Source: Ahrensia sp. (GTDB lineage Bacteria > Pseudomonadota > Alphaproteobacteria > Rhizobiales > Rhizobiaceae). Taken from it: DNA of 64,000 nucleotides. Position 1 is the first letter of the stretch. Each line of letters begins with the position of its first letter. The notes under the pieces are model-generated. The model ran no database searches. It saw only the letters and a list, made by a program, of their open reading frames with translations, and had not been told where the DNA came from. The stretch is taken from contig JAPPOQ010000030.1 of the NCBI GenBank assembly GCA_028817895.1, positions 248,001 through 312,000 on the forward strand, read 5' to 3'. Below, piece after piece: positions 24,380 to 33,174 of this stretch. A program made the position numbers and the translations under genes.

Positions 24380-24407
24380 AAAAAAGCCGCCCCGGAGGAG
24401 CGGCTTT
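24380..24407 (-). terminator. Intrinsic terminator of the lytic transglycosylase gene
   Basis: An 8-bp stem (AAAGCCGC / GCGGCTTT) with a 9-base loop. Read on the minus strand it is followed by a T run. It lies 27 bases beyond the mltB-like stop and before potF on the same strand. Confidence 0.8.
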
Positions 24408-24433
24408 CAATTCGTAATGAATGGAAGGACTTG

Positions 24434-25249
24434 TTACAGTGATGCGGCAAATTTCGCGATGGTGCGCTGATAAGCCGAAGAGGCGTTCCATTCGTGCAAT
24501 ACGTTGAAGTTACGTGTGCCCGGTTGGTAGCTGCCCATGGGTTGCCACCCTTTTTGACGCAGATAGTTGGCCGTTGAGGCCAGAACGTCTGCGGTGGAGC
24601 GGATCAGGTCGCGGCGTCCATTGCCATCATAATCCACGCCATAACGGATATAGTTTGCTGCCATGAACTGGGTCTGGCCGATCTCACCATGCCGCGCGCC
24701 GCGCATATTCTTGCGGGACACCCAGCCATTGTCGATGATCTTCAGCGCCGCCAAAAGATTGGGCCGGAAAAAACCGGACCGGCGGCAGTCATGGGTCAAG
24801 GTGGCCAAAGAGGTCACAATGTCATGCTTGCCGGTAAAGCGGCCAAAGCCGGTTTCCATACCCCAGATCGAAGCGAGCACTTCGCGCTGAACACCATAGT
24901 TGCGCTCGATGGAGTCAAACAGCCGCTTGTGCTGACGCAATTTGCGCTTGGTGATGGGCGCCAAGCCCTTCGTCTTCTTTGCATAGAAGCGCTGGAACGA
25001 GCCAGAAGAACTGGCGGCTTTCCGGAAAGCGCGATTGACCCGGCGGTCAAACTTGATCACGCCGGGCGAGTATTTCGTGCTCATCAGCGCATTGATGCCG
25101 CGCTTGCCCACGCCCTGTGAGCGAGCATATTGGGCGAAGTCCTTTTTGAACGCTTCAAATCCTGAACCTGAATTGCTGCACTTTGCAGCATAGGCAGGAC
25201 CGGCCAGCAGAGCGAAGGCTGCGGCGAAGAGAATGGATTTTTTGATCAT
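24434..25249 (-). CDS. Periplasmic lytic murein transglycosylase (MltB-like, GH103)
   Basis: A 271-residue exported enzyme that cleaves peptidoglycan between MurNAc and GlcNAc with anhydro-product formation. The signal peptide ends AYA. The catalytic Glu is in IWGMETGFGRF, and the GEIGQTQFMAANYI segment and the C-terminal YLRQKGW region complete the MltB fold. I chose the start at 25249 (MIKKS) because of GAGGAAC upstream and the signal peptide. The family role is cell-wall turnover. Confidence 0.9.
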   Translation of the reverse strand: MIKKSILFAAAFALLAGPAYAAKCSNSGSGFEAFKKDFAQYARSQGVGKRGINALMSTKYSPGVIKFDRRVNRAFRKAASSSGSFQRFYAKKTKGLAPITKRKLRQHKRLFDSIERNYGVQREVLASIWGMETGFGRFTGKHDIVTSLATLTHDCRRSGFFRPNLLAALKIIDNGWVSRKNMRGARHGEIGQTQFMAANYIRYGVDYDGNGRRDLIRSTADVLASTANYLRQKGWQPMGSYQPGTRNFNVLHEWNASSAYQRTIAKFAASL

Positions 25250-25442
25250 GCGTTCCTCGTCGGTCGGTTCCGTGCGTGATGCGGAACCGTCCTTGGCTCG
25301 CATGAACTGCATCGGAGAATCAATGTCGTCCGCCCCAAGGCGTTATGTCAGGCCTTGCCCGTCTCAAGCAATGGCTCATCTCAACGCATTGTCTGGTGTC
25401 TGCGACGAACATGACGACATTATGCCCGAACACTCTTAACGT

Positions 25443-26963
25443 TCAGGTAAGACCGTAGGCGCCGAAGCCCTGCACGAGATCATCAAGACCCAGCGGGCGT
25501 GTGATGGGCGGGGCAGAGCGGGCCACACAGTCTTGTCGTTCACACAGCCGGCAGGCCGGTCCGATCGCAATCGGGCTTTGCAGTTGCGGGTCGGGCAACA
25601 GCCTGGCATGCGAAATCATCCTCGTATGCACATCGCCGGAAGCTATGATGGCCCCACGCTTCGAAGCGCCGGAAGCTGCCTGCAAGACTTCCCGCGCATG
25701 CGTATCTTCAATACCCAACAAAACGGCCATGCGGCGCGGTCTCTCCCCCGCTCCCGCCAACGGCCCATCAACCGTTCGCGCCATTGTCAGATAGACATCA
25801 CCGTCCGGGTTCGCGACGCGCTCGGCAACCACCTCATCGGGCCTTGCGAAAACCGCATGCACGGCGAGTTTCGGGCAGTGACCTCCGAAACGGGACAACG
25901 GAAATCCCTTCGCGCCCACGCGCCGCATGATCGTGCCGGACTGGTCGACTTCCATGGCGAAAAAGGGCAGCCCGGCGCGTCGGCCCGCGCTTTTGTCCTG
26001 CAATGACACAAGGCGATGCGCGACCTGAGCGAAATTCGTCTCAAACCGCCCCGCCAGAATCATCGGATCATAATGCACGCGCTCCGCCGTACGCAGCATG
26101 CGCTCATAGGGCATGAGCACCGCCAGCGCGGCATAGCGCGCCAGTTCCATACGAGCGAGGCGCCGCGCTTCATCCCCCTCTATCGACAATAGATCGACTT
26201 CCTCATCGACGATACTGGATTCGCGCCTCAGGATCAGTTCTTGCGCCAGAAGCTCCGCCCGTTCCGTTCTCGGCAGCCGTTCCGATACAAGCAGGCGATT
26301 GGAATGACGGTCAAACCGTTTGCGCCAAACCGGCATTGTTTCGACCGGCAAAACCTGAACCGAAATACCGTGATCCGCGCGCAGCAAATGACAGAGCGCC
26401 GCCATCTTTCCGCGCTGACCATCCAAAGCCGAAGCGACCCGCGCTGCCGCATTCTCCAGCGCCGGAAAGCACCAGGGCTGCGCCTCAAGCGCTGAACGCA
26501 CCACGTCAAGCGGCAGCCTGTTGGTTTCACCGGGCGAAGACGAACCAGACACCATACCGCCCTCACCCATGAGCCGCGACAGGTCGGACAAACGCTCCTG
26601 CTGTTCACGATAGGCGCGATAGAGCTTGACGATCCCAATGGCGGCATTTGGTGCGCCTTCGGAAATTTCCAGAAGCTCCGTGTCGCCAGGAAGTTCACCC
26701 GAAAGCAGCGGGTCGACAAACACTTCTTTGAGCGCTGCAACCGAGCCACCCTCCCCCGATGGCTGAAGCGCAGCGACATCGATCTCGTAGGTCGAGACCA
26801 GTTTGAGCACGAGTTGCGCGGTGAGTGGCCGTTGATTGCGCTCAATCAGATTGAGGTAGCTTGGCGAAATGGCAAGTTCTTCCGCCATGGCTGTCTGAGT
26901 TAGGCCGCGTTCCATGCGCAATCGGCGAATGCGTGGCCCGGCGAAGATCTTGGCATCAGCCAT
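25443..26963 (-). CDS. ramB: RamB/ScfR-type XRE regulator of acetate metabolism
   Basis: A 506-residue regulator. An N-terminal XRE helix-turn-helix (residues 10-65: GLTQTAMAEELAISPSYLNL) is followed by an IrrE-like middle region that lacks the HExxH zinc motif. A DUF2083 C-terminal domain carries CRLCERQDC. This is the layout of the short-chain fatty acid regulators (RamB, ScfR). In Corynebacterium and Paracoccus RamB controls isocitrate lyase. Here it is divergent from a block ending in aceA, which supports the same target. The symbol is by family and context. Confidence 0.8.
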   Translation of the reverse strand: MADAKIFAGPRIRRLRMERGLTQTAMAEELAISPSYLNLIERNQRPLTAQLVLKLVSTYEIDVAALQPSGEGGSVAALKEVFVDPLLSGELPGDTELLEISEGAPNAAIGIVKLYRAYREQQERLSDLSRLMGEGGMVSGSSSPGETNRLPLDVVRSALEAQPWCFPALENAAARVASALDGQRGKMAALCHLLRADHGISVQVLPVETMPVWRKRFDRHSNRLLVSERLPRTERAELLAQELILRRESSIVDEEVDLLSIEGDEARRLARMELARYAALAVLMPYERMLRTAERVHYDPMILAGRFETNFAQVAHRLVSLQDKSAGRRAGLPFFAMEVDQSGTIMRRVGAKGFPLSRFGGHCPKLAVHAVFARPDEVVAERVANPDGDVYLTMARTVDGPLAGAGERPRRMAVLLGIEDTHAREVLQAASGASKRGAIIASGDVHTRMISHARLLPDPQLQSPIAIGPACRLCERQDCVARSAPPITRPLGLDDLVQGFGAYGLT

Positions 26964-26971
26964 GTCCAGAT

Positions 26972-26997
26972 TTTTACAAATGTGACAATTTTACAAA
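26972..26997. promoter_or_regulatory. Direct repeat TTTTACAAA x2 at the ramB start, candidate operator
   Basis: TTTTACAAA occurs at 26972 and again at 26989, a 17-base period, immediately upstream of the ramB start codon. A TTTGACAAAA variant lies a little further on. The sequence is close to the TTTGCAAA core reported for RamB sites, so autoregulation and control of the divergent aceA block are plausible. Not tested beyond visual match. Confidence 0.4.
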
Positions 26998-27185
26998 CGC
27001 ATACGCCTCATTCTTTGACAAAACAACACTAATTCGGGCAATTCCGGCATGATTTGCCCGCACGCAAGGCGGATGACGTGTTAATTGTCCCCTCACCAAC
27101 AGTCACACAGGCCATTTTAAGGCCATTGTGACAAAATCAACAGGCTTTGCATCGCGCGGGGCCGCTCCAAGGAAAGGGCTTAGCC

Positions 27186-27440
27186 ATGACCGAGACCGTC
27201 ACCCCCATCAAGAAAGCCAAGCAGCGCGCTGCTGACATTTCCAACGAGCGTGAGTCGGCCGTATCCGGCGATCAGGAAATGGCGATCCGTCAATTGGCCA
27301 ATGATCTTCACCGCCTCAACCATGCCGTCATGAAGGCCGTTGATGCGGGCGTTTCCGTCGAACTGGTGCGCTCCGCCCGCCATCACGGCGGCAACGGCAA
27401 CTGGGGTGACATGATGGTGCCCGTGATCGTCAAGGGCTGA
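27186..27440 (+). CDS. Small conserved-looking protein upstream of isocitrate lyase, unknown
   Basis: An 84-residue cytoplasmic protein. The N-terminal third is lysine-rich and charged, followed by a helical segment (QEMAIRQLANDLHRLNHAVM) and a glycine-rich tail with HHGGNGNWGDMMVP. The start at 27186 follows AAGG and is better placed than an upstream alternative at 27147. Codon use is like that of its neighbours. It sits between ramB and aceA, on the aceA strand, so it may be coexpressed with isocitrate lyase. I recognise no domain. Confidence 0.65.
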   Translation: MTETVTPIKKAKQRAADISNERESAVSGDQEMAIRQLANDLHRLNHAVMKAVDAGVSVELVRSARHHGGNGNWGDMMVPVIVKG

Positions 27441-27587
27441 CGCTACCAAGGCCGCAATCGAACCAACAGCGCGATCGGTCGAAGCAGCCGATCACGGGCC
27501 AACCACACCAAACCAACGATATGTGAAGCCGCCCGGCGCGACGTAGACCTCAATGCGCGGGCGCGCTGATCCTGAGAGGGGAAGACA

Positions 27588-29180
27588 ATGACCTACACAC
27601 AACAAATTGCGCAGGCTAAGGGCCTGATTGAGAAAAACGGGACGCCCTGGAGCGGTATCGACGGTGAATCCGTCGCCCGCATGCGCCTGCAAAATCGCTT
27701 CAACACCGGCCTCGACATCGCCAAATACACCGCCGGTGTGATGCGCCGCGACATGGCCGCCTATGACGCTGACCCGGCCGATTACACCCAATCGCTGGGG
27801 TGCTGGCACGGCTTCATTGGCCAGCAGAAGCTGATCTCCATCAAAAAGCATTTTGGCAGCACAAAGGGCCGCTACCTTTATCTTTCCGGCTGGATGGTCG
27901 CCGCCCTGCGCTCTGAGTTCGGCCCCCTGCCCGACCAGTCCATGCATGAGAAAACCTCCGTGCCGGCGCTGATCGAAGAGCTATACACCTTCCTGAAACA
28001 GGCCGATGCCCGCGAGCTTGGCGGCATGTTCCGCGACCTCGACAAGGCCCGCGCCGCCGGAAACGAGCTGGAAGCCAAGCGCATCGAGCGCGACATCGAC
28101 AATTACGAAACCCATGTCGTGCCGATCATCGCCGATATCGATGCCGGTTTCGGCAATGCGGAAGCGACCTATCTGCTCGCCAAGAAGATGATAGAAGCCG
28201 GTGCCTGCGCGCTGCAAATCGAAAACCAGGTGTCGGATGAAAAGCAGTGCGGCCACCAGGACGGCAAGGTGACCGTTCCGCATGAGGATTTCATCGCCAA
28301 AATCCGCGCCTGTCGCTACGCCTTCCTGGAACTGGGCGTGGATGACGGTGTCATCGTCACACGCACCGATTCCCTCGGCGCCGGTCTCACCAAGCAGATC
28401 GCTGTGAGCCACGAGCCGGGCGATCTGGGCGACCAGTACAATTCCTTCCTCGACTGCGAGGAGATTTCGGCAGACGACCTCGGCACCAATGATGTCGTCA
28501 TCAAGCGCGACGGCAAATTGCTGCGCCCCAAGCGTCTGCCGTCGAACCTGTTCCAGTTCCGCGAAGGCACGGGCGCTGACCGCGTTGTCATGGACTGTAT
28601 CGCATCGCTGGAAAACGGTGCTGACCTGCTGTGGATCGAGACCGAGAAGCCGCATGTCGAGCAAATCGCATCCATGGTGGACCGGGTTCGCGAAGTGCAC
28701 CCCAATGCCAAGCTCGTCTACAACAATTCGCCGAGCTTCAACTGGACGCTGAATTTCCGCCAGCAGGTCTATGATGCCTGGGAAGCGGAAGGCCGCGACC
28801 TCACCGGCTATGAGCGCGACCAGCTTATGGGCGTGCAATATGACGACACGGAACTTGCCGCCGAGGCTGACGAGAAAATCCGCACCTTCCAGCGCGACGG
28901 TTCGGCCCGGGCCGGGATTTTCCACCACCTCATCACGCTGCCGACCTATCACACGGCTGCTTTGTCGACCGACAATCTCGCCAAGGAATATTTCGGCGAC
29001 CAGGCGATGCTTGGTTACGTCGCTGGGGTCCAGCGTCAGGAAATTCGCCAGGGCATTGCCTGCGTGAAGCACCAGAACATGGCCGGTTCCGACATGGGCG
29101 ACGACCACAAGGAATATTTCGCCGGAGACGCTGCGCTGAAAGCGGCTGGCGAAGACAACACGATGAATCAATTCGCCTGA
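27588..29180 (+). CDS. aceA: Isocitrate lyase
   Basis: A 530-residue isocitrate lyase that splits isocitrate to succinate and glyoxylate in the glyoxylate shunt. The active-site loop is EKQCGHQDGK with the catalytic cysteine at residue 221. The substrate-binding segments TRTDSLGA and NNSPSFNW are present. Length fits the longer proteobacterial class (about 530 residues, as in Pseudomonas AceA) rather than the 430-residue class. A GAGGGGAAG site precedes the ATG and a strong terminator follows. Confidence 0.95.
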   Translation: MTYTQQIAQAKGLIEKNGTPWSGIDGESVARMRLQNRFNTGLDIAKYTAGVMRRDMAAYDADPADYTQSLGCWHGFIGQQKLISIKKHFGSTKGRYLYLSGWMVAALRSEFGPLPDQSMHEKTSVPALIEELYTFLKQADARELGGMFRDLDKARAAGNELEAKRIERDIDNYETHVVPIIADIDAGFGNAEATYLLAKKMIEAGACALQIENQVSDEKQCGHQDGKVTVPHEDFIAKIRACRYAFLELGVDDGVIVTRTDSLGAGLTKQIAVSHEPGDLGDQYNSFLDCEEISADDLGTNDVVIKRDGKLLRPKRLPSNLFQFREGTGADRVVMDCIASLENGADLLWIETEKPHVEQIASMVDRVREVHPNAKLVYNNSPSFNWTLNFRQQVYDAWEAEGRDLTGYERDQLMGVQYDDTELAAEADEKIRTFQRDGSARAGIFHHLITLPTYHTAALSTDNLAKEYFGDQAMLGYVAGVQRQEIRQGIACVKHQNMAGSDMGDDHKEYFAGDAALKAAGEDNTMNQFA

Positions 29181-29279
29181 CGGCAGCAGGGCTGAACTCC
29201 CCGAACAGAACACCTTCATCGCTTTGGCTGGCGGGTCGGCACCTCCTCCCAACCGCCACCACCCGCCGAAGACTACAAG

Positions 29280-29305
29280 CCGCCCGGAAAACCGGGCGGT
29301 TTTTT
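29280..29305 (+). terminator. Intrinsic terminator of aceA
   Basis: A perfect 8-bp GC stem (CCGCCCGG / CCGGGCGG) with an AAAA loop, followed by six T residues. It lies 99 bases after the aceA stop and just before the convergent end of the restriction-modification gene. Confidence 0.92.
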
Positions 29306-29309
29306 GCCG

Positions 29310-32300
29310 TCAGCGCGGCACAAAATAGCGCACTTCTCCCTCTATCTGCCCGGTGCGCGCCGCGCCGGTGGCTACCAATGTTTCAAGCACAGCCGCGACC
29401 CGTTTCTTGCGCGCCGCGCTGTTGTTGCCCGCAAAGGACGCGGAAATCTCGAAAGCTATGGCGGGCTCGGGCGCCTTCGCCAGCACGTCTTTCACCAGCC
29501 TGATCTGGTCGAGCCCGTCCTTCGGCCATTTTGGCTGCTCGGCGGCGGAGACGATAGCGAGATCGGCTTCGGCCTGTTCCTCGCCCGTCACCTTGTGGCC
29601 GAGTTTGGGGATCTGATAGTCTGGCCGCAGCCAGCGCACATGGCCGCGTTTCTCCTCCTCGCGGCGTTCGATATTGAGCGCGACGAGCCGCGCCAGCAAT
29701 TCTTCCTCCGCCTGTTCCTGGTCTTCGCTTTTGTGCGGCGAAGGCATTGTCGCCCCCGGCCGGCCCACCAACCGCGCGCCAAGGTCTCCCCAACCATAGG
29801 CTTCAAAGGTGGCCCGATCGATCTCGTCATGGATTTCCTTCAGAACTCCGATCAGCCCGGCCTCGTAGATGTCGCGTTCCTTGTCGGTGAGCGGCGGGAT
29901 CAGCGGTTCTTGCTGAGAACCCTCAGCACTCTCCCCGCCTCCCCCTTGTGGGGGTCCAGAGGACGGGTCGAGGCCCGTGGCTCGACCCTGAGAAACGGCA
30001 CTGCCGTTTCGGTTGGGGGTATCGCAGTCAGCGTCGCCTTCAGTGTTTGCAGCCAGTTCGGCACCCCCACCCGCATCAGCTTCGCTTCTGCGGCCTCCCC
30101 TCAAGGGGTAGGCGGGAGTTTGCCGCCCCACCCACTCCAGTTCCCGCACCCGCTCCAGCACATTGTACATGCCCGTCATGGTCAGAAACTCATGACGCTC
30201 CAGCCGGTCCTTGCGATGCGCATCCAGCCGCTCGCCGAGCTCCGCGAGGCCGTCGCGGAGATCGGGGTTGGAGTCGTCGGTCAGGCAGGCGGGGAAGGGG
30301 AAGGGGTCGAAGGTGGAAGTCTTTGTATAAATTGGTCGGTCTTCCAACACACCGCCGACAGATAATGTCCATTGAACGTGCGGACGAGATGTAAGTATCG
30401 TCAGAAGGTCTGCTCTCTCAACCCCAATATTCACTAACCTGTTGTCAGGCCTGATGCTGGCATCGAGAAACTGAAAGAAGCGATGCTTGGAAGTTTCGAC
30501 AGTCGTGATGTAGCGGGGTAAGGTCTCCAATGCGGGCCGCATCTCGGCTCGGGGTTCACCAAACACCCACCAATTTTCGCGATAACTCTTGCGATTGTTC
30601 TGATCGCGTTCTGGTTTCACATGATCGAGAACGTGCTGATGAATTGCTGGGTATTTTCGCGACACCTGCTCTGGTTTCAAGCCAAAAAGATCGATGACCT
30701 TCACGCCTCTTGGCCTCTGAGTGATATCGCGGCCATTTCGGTATTCATAGATTACATCGGACACTTCTGGATCGATCCCGTATCCGAGTACCTTAGCTTT
30801 GTTGGGGTCCACGATAAATCCAGCGCCGTGAAGCTTTACGCCTGCGCTTGAGATTTCCTCATTCGCCAGCAGCGGCTCCACCTTCGACAAATCAGCCCCA
30901 AGCGTCAGCTTCGCCGTGACCTTCCCTTCCCGCCGGTCCAGCCGCACCTCCGGCGTGTCGGTGTTCAGCCCTTCCTCCTTCGCCACAGTGCCAAGCACAC
31001 CGTCATGCTCGCCCTTCTCCACCACCGTCATGGCGATGCGCACGGCGGCCTTGTCGCTGGCCTTCAGCCAGGGATGGTCCGGCACGGCAAAGACGAGGCT
31101 GACGGGCTGCTTGCCAGACAGCGCTTTCTCCACTACGCGGCGCGAGAAGGTCTGGGTGATGGAATTGGTGGTGATGAAACCGAAGCGACGCAGCGGGTTC
31201 GGCTCTTTCTTGGTGACTTTTCGCGCCAGCCGCACCGCCGCTTCATCCCAGAAATGCATCACGAAATCGGCGCCACCCGGCATGTGCTTGCGCGCTTTCC
31301 AGCAGGCTTCCGCATAGCCGTCGCCAAGCTCCGCGCGCATATCTTTGCCGCCAATAAAGGGCGGATTACCGACGATAAATTCCACTTCCGGCCACTTTGC
31401 CGGACGTGGGTTTGAGTATGAATAAAGCGGCAGCGTGGCATCAGGGTCGGGAATTTCCTCGCCGGTGATCGGATGCAGCTTTTTCGTTACGCCGTCCCAC
31501 CGCGAAAGCGGCTTGCCATTCTCGTCCCGCAGCATCTCCTGCTTGTCGTAAGCCAGAATGGCGTCCCGCTTCTTGATCGTCCCATAGGCGTCCAGCACCG
31601 GCTCGGTGATCGACTCCGCTCCTACCGTTTTCAACTGCCATTTCAGATAGCCGATCCACAGCACAAGATCGGCAATCGGCTCGGCGCGAGGGTTGATTTC
31701 GAGGCCGTAGAACTGGCGTGGACCGACCGTTTCGCCTTCCATCGCGAATTTCGGCGCGTCCTCACCGAGCGCGTCAAGCGCGTCGAGCACATCGCCTTCC
31801 AGTCGCTTCATCAGTTCCAGCGAGACGTATAGAAAATTGCCCGTGCCGCAGGCCGGGTCGAGCACGCGGGTGATGCAGAGCGTGTGGTGAAACGCCTTCA
31901 CGGCCTTGATCGCGTCTTTCATCTTGCCCGCCTCCCGCAATTCGGCGGCGCGCGCCTGCACATCCTCCCAATCCTCACGTAGCGGCTCGATGATAGTCGG
32001 AATGACCAGCCGCTCAACATAGGCGCGCGGCGTGTAATGCGCGCCGAGCTTGGAGCGCTCGCGCGGGTCGAGCGCGCGTTCCAGCAGCGTGCCGAAGATC
32101 GCCGGTTCGACATCGCGCCAGTCCTGCTTCGCCGCGACCCACAATTCGTGGATGCCATCGGCATCGAGCGGTAGCGCCTTGCGAGTTTTGAACAGCAAGC
32201 CGTTGAAGCGCTTCACCGCGATACCCATGCGCGGTTCGAACCCGCCCTCATCCATCGTTTTCCACAGATGCTCGAGCTGTGGCACGAAGGTGTCCGGCTT

Positions 32301-33104
32301 CTTATGCAGCTCTTCGAGCAGATCGGCGAATGACGCTTTCGGCAGCAGGCCGACATCCTCCGCGAACATCGTGAACAAGCAACGCATCAGGAACTCGGCG
32401 ACGTCACGCGGGTCGTGCTTTCCTTCCAGACGCTTGGCGATCTTCGCCAGCCGCGCCGCGATGTCGCGTGTCACCTTGGCGGAGATGGCGGCGGGGTTGA
32501 GCGATTGCGGGTCGGTCCAGATCTTGGTGAGCCGCTCCTGAATGTCGGCCTCGCGCAAATCCTCCATCGCAATGCGGAAGCTCTTGCGGTCGGGGAAATG
32601 CGCGTAGTTCTTTCCCTGTCCGGAGAAGTCGGCAAAGACCTCAATGACATTGCCGACATCGACCACCAGCAGGAAGGGCGGGTAACCGTGTTCTACCGGC
32701 AAGGCCTTGGCATAGTCTTCCGCCTGCTTCCGCGCGGCTCGCATCACCACGTCCCACTGCTTGGTGCCGCGTTTGGCGTGGCCGGATTTTTGCTGTCGGG
32801 CGTCTTCGCCGAGCATTTCCAGTTGGTTCGGGTTGGTTGTCTTGCGCTTGGCTGACTGCTTGGCTTCCAGAATGAAGCAGTCGCGCTTGTAGCAGTCGAT
32901 ACGGCCGCTGGTCGTGGAACCGTCAGGATGTTTGAAATCGACGCGGCGCTCGAAAACGTAGTCGTTGTACTGGTTTTCCTCACCGGCAAAGTTCGGCTGC
33001 GGCAGGCCAAGTGCATCGGTCAGCCGTTCGATAAAAAGCTGGGCATTGGCCATTTCCGACCCGCCGGACGCCTGTGCCGTTTCAATCAGATCGTCAAGCT
33101 TCAA
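29310..33104 (-). CDS. MmeI-type (type IIG/IIL) restriction-modification enzyme
   Basis: A 1264-residue single-chain enzyme. The N-terminal nuclease motif is D70-X9-E80-A-K82, the same D-X9-EXK spacing that MmeI uses. A helical connector follows. The methyltransferase part has motif I LDPACGTGNFL near residue 415 and motif IV VGNPPFIGG, the N6-adenine type. The C-terminal half should hold the target recognition domain. It starts at TTG; ATG at 33053 is an alternative. Residues of about 996-1058 are an in-frame insert of a palindromic repeat. One protein both cuts and methylates, so no partner gene is needed and none is present. Target sequence unknown. Confidence 0.82.
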   Translation of the reverse strand: MKLDDLIETAQASGGSEMANAQLFIERLTDALGLPQPNFAGEENQYNDYVFERRVDFKHPDGSTTSGRIDCYKRDCFILEAKQSAKRKTTNPNQLEMLGEDARQQKSGHAKRGTKQWDVVMRAARKQAEDYAKALPVEHGYPPFLLVVDVGNVIEVFADFSGQGKNYAHFPDRKSFRIAMEDLREADIQERLTKIWTDPQSLNPAAISAKVTRDIAARLAKIAKRLEGKHDPRDVAEFLMRCLFTMFAEDVGLLPKASFADLLEELHKKPDTFVPQLEHLWKTMDEGGFEPRMGIAVKRFNGLLFKTRKALPLDADGIHELWVAAKQDWRDVEPAIFGTLLERALDPRERSKLGAHYTPRAYVERLVIPTIIEPLREDWEDVQARAAELREAGKMKDAIKAVKAFHHTLCITRVLDPACGTGNFLYVSLELMKRLEGDVLDALDALGEDAPKFAMEGETVGPRQFYGLEINPRAEPIADLVLWIGYLKWQLKTVGAESITEPVLDAYGTIKKRDAILAYDKQEMLRDENGKPLSRWDGVTKKLHPITGEEIPDPDATLPLYSYSNPRPAKWPEVEFIVGNPPFIGGKDMRAELGDGYAEACWKARKHMPGGADFVMHFWDEAAVRLARKVTKKEPNPLRRFGFITTNSITQTFSRRVVEKALSGKQPVSLVFAVPDHPWLKASDKAAVRIAMTVVEKGEHDGVLGTVAKEEGLNTDTPEVRLDRREGKVTAKLTLGADLSKVEPLLANEEISSAGVKLHGAGFIVDPNKAKVLGYGIDPEVSDVIYEYRNGRDITQRPRGVKVIDLFGLKPEQVSRKYPAIHQHVLDHVKPERDQNNRKSYRENWWVFGEPRAEMRPALETLPRYITTVETSKHRFFQFLDASIRPDNRLVNIGVERADLLTILTSRPHVQWTLSVGGVLEDRPIYTKTSTFDPFPFPACLTDDSNPDLRDGLAELGERLDAHRKDRLERHEFLTMTGMYNVLERVRELEWVGRQTPAYPLRGGRRSEADAGGGAELAANTEGDADCDTPNRNGSAVSQGRATGLDPSSGPPQGGGGESAEGSQQEPLIPPLTDKERDIYEAGLIGVLKEIHDEIDRATFEAYGWGDLGARLVGRPGATMPSPHKSEDQEQAEEELLARLVALNIERREEEKRGHVRWLRPDYQIPKLGHKVTGEEQAEADLAIVSAAEQPKWPKDGLDQIRLVKDVLAKAPEPAIAFEISASFAGNNSAARKKRVAAVLETLVATGAARTGQIEGEVRYFVPR
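29931..30118 (-). repeat. Palindromic repeat element inserted in frame in the RM gene
   Basis: About 188 bp bounded by imperfect inverted ends (29931-29955 and 30093-30118, core CCCGCCT-N-CCCCTTG-N-GGGG). Inside are two more stems: GGGTCGAG with CTCGACCC (29965/29981) and AACGGCA with TGCCGTT (29994/30002). It looks like the multi-hairpin intergenic repeats of Rhizobiales genomes, but here it is translated as a Gly/Ala/Ser-rich stretch of about 63 residues in a linker of the enzyme. No second copy occurs in the window. Confidence 0.7.
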
Positions 33105-33174
33105 GACCGGCTGTTCCTTGGTTCAGACATGCCGGGCCAGCGTAGCGGCGTGCCGGGCGGGTGGGCAAGTTTCC

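Noticed and set aside
27981-29252. Minus-strand open frame of 423 codons opposite aceA
   Set aside because: Shadow of isocitrate lyase, which has its active-site motif and a terminator in the right orientation.
29304-30365. Plus-strand open frame of 353 codons opposite the RM gene end
   Set aside because: Antisense of the enzyme C-terminus and of the repeat element; no domain.
29310-33104. The methyltransferase as DrmMI of a DISARM system
   Set aside because: No drmA, drmB or drmC neighbours, and the protein carries its own D-X9-EXK nuclease motif, which fits the MmeI type.
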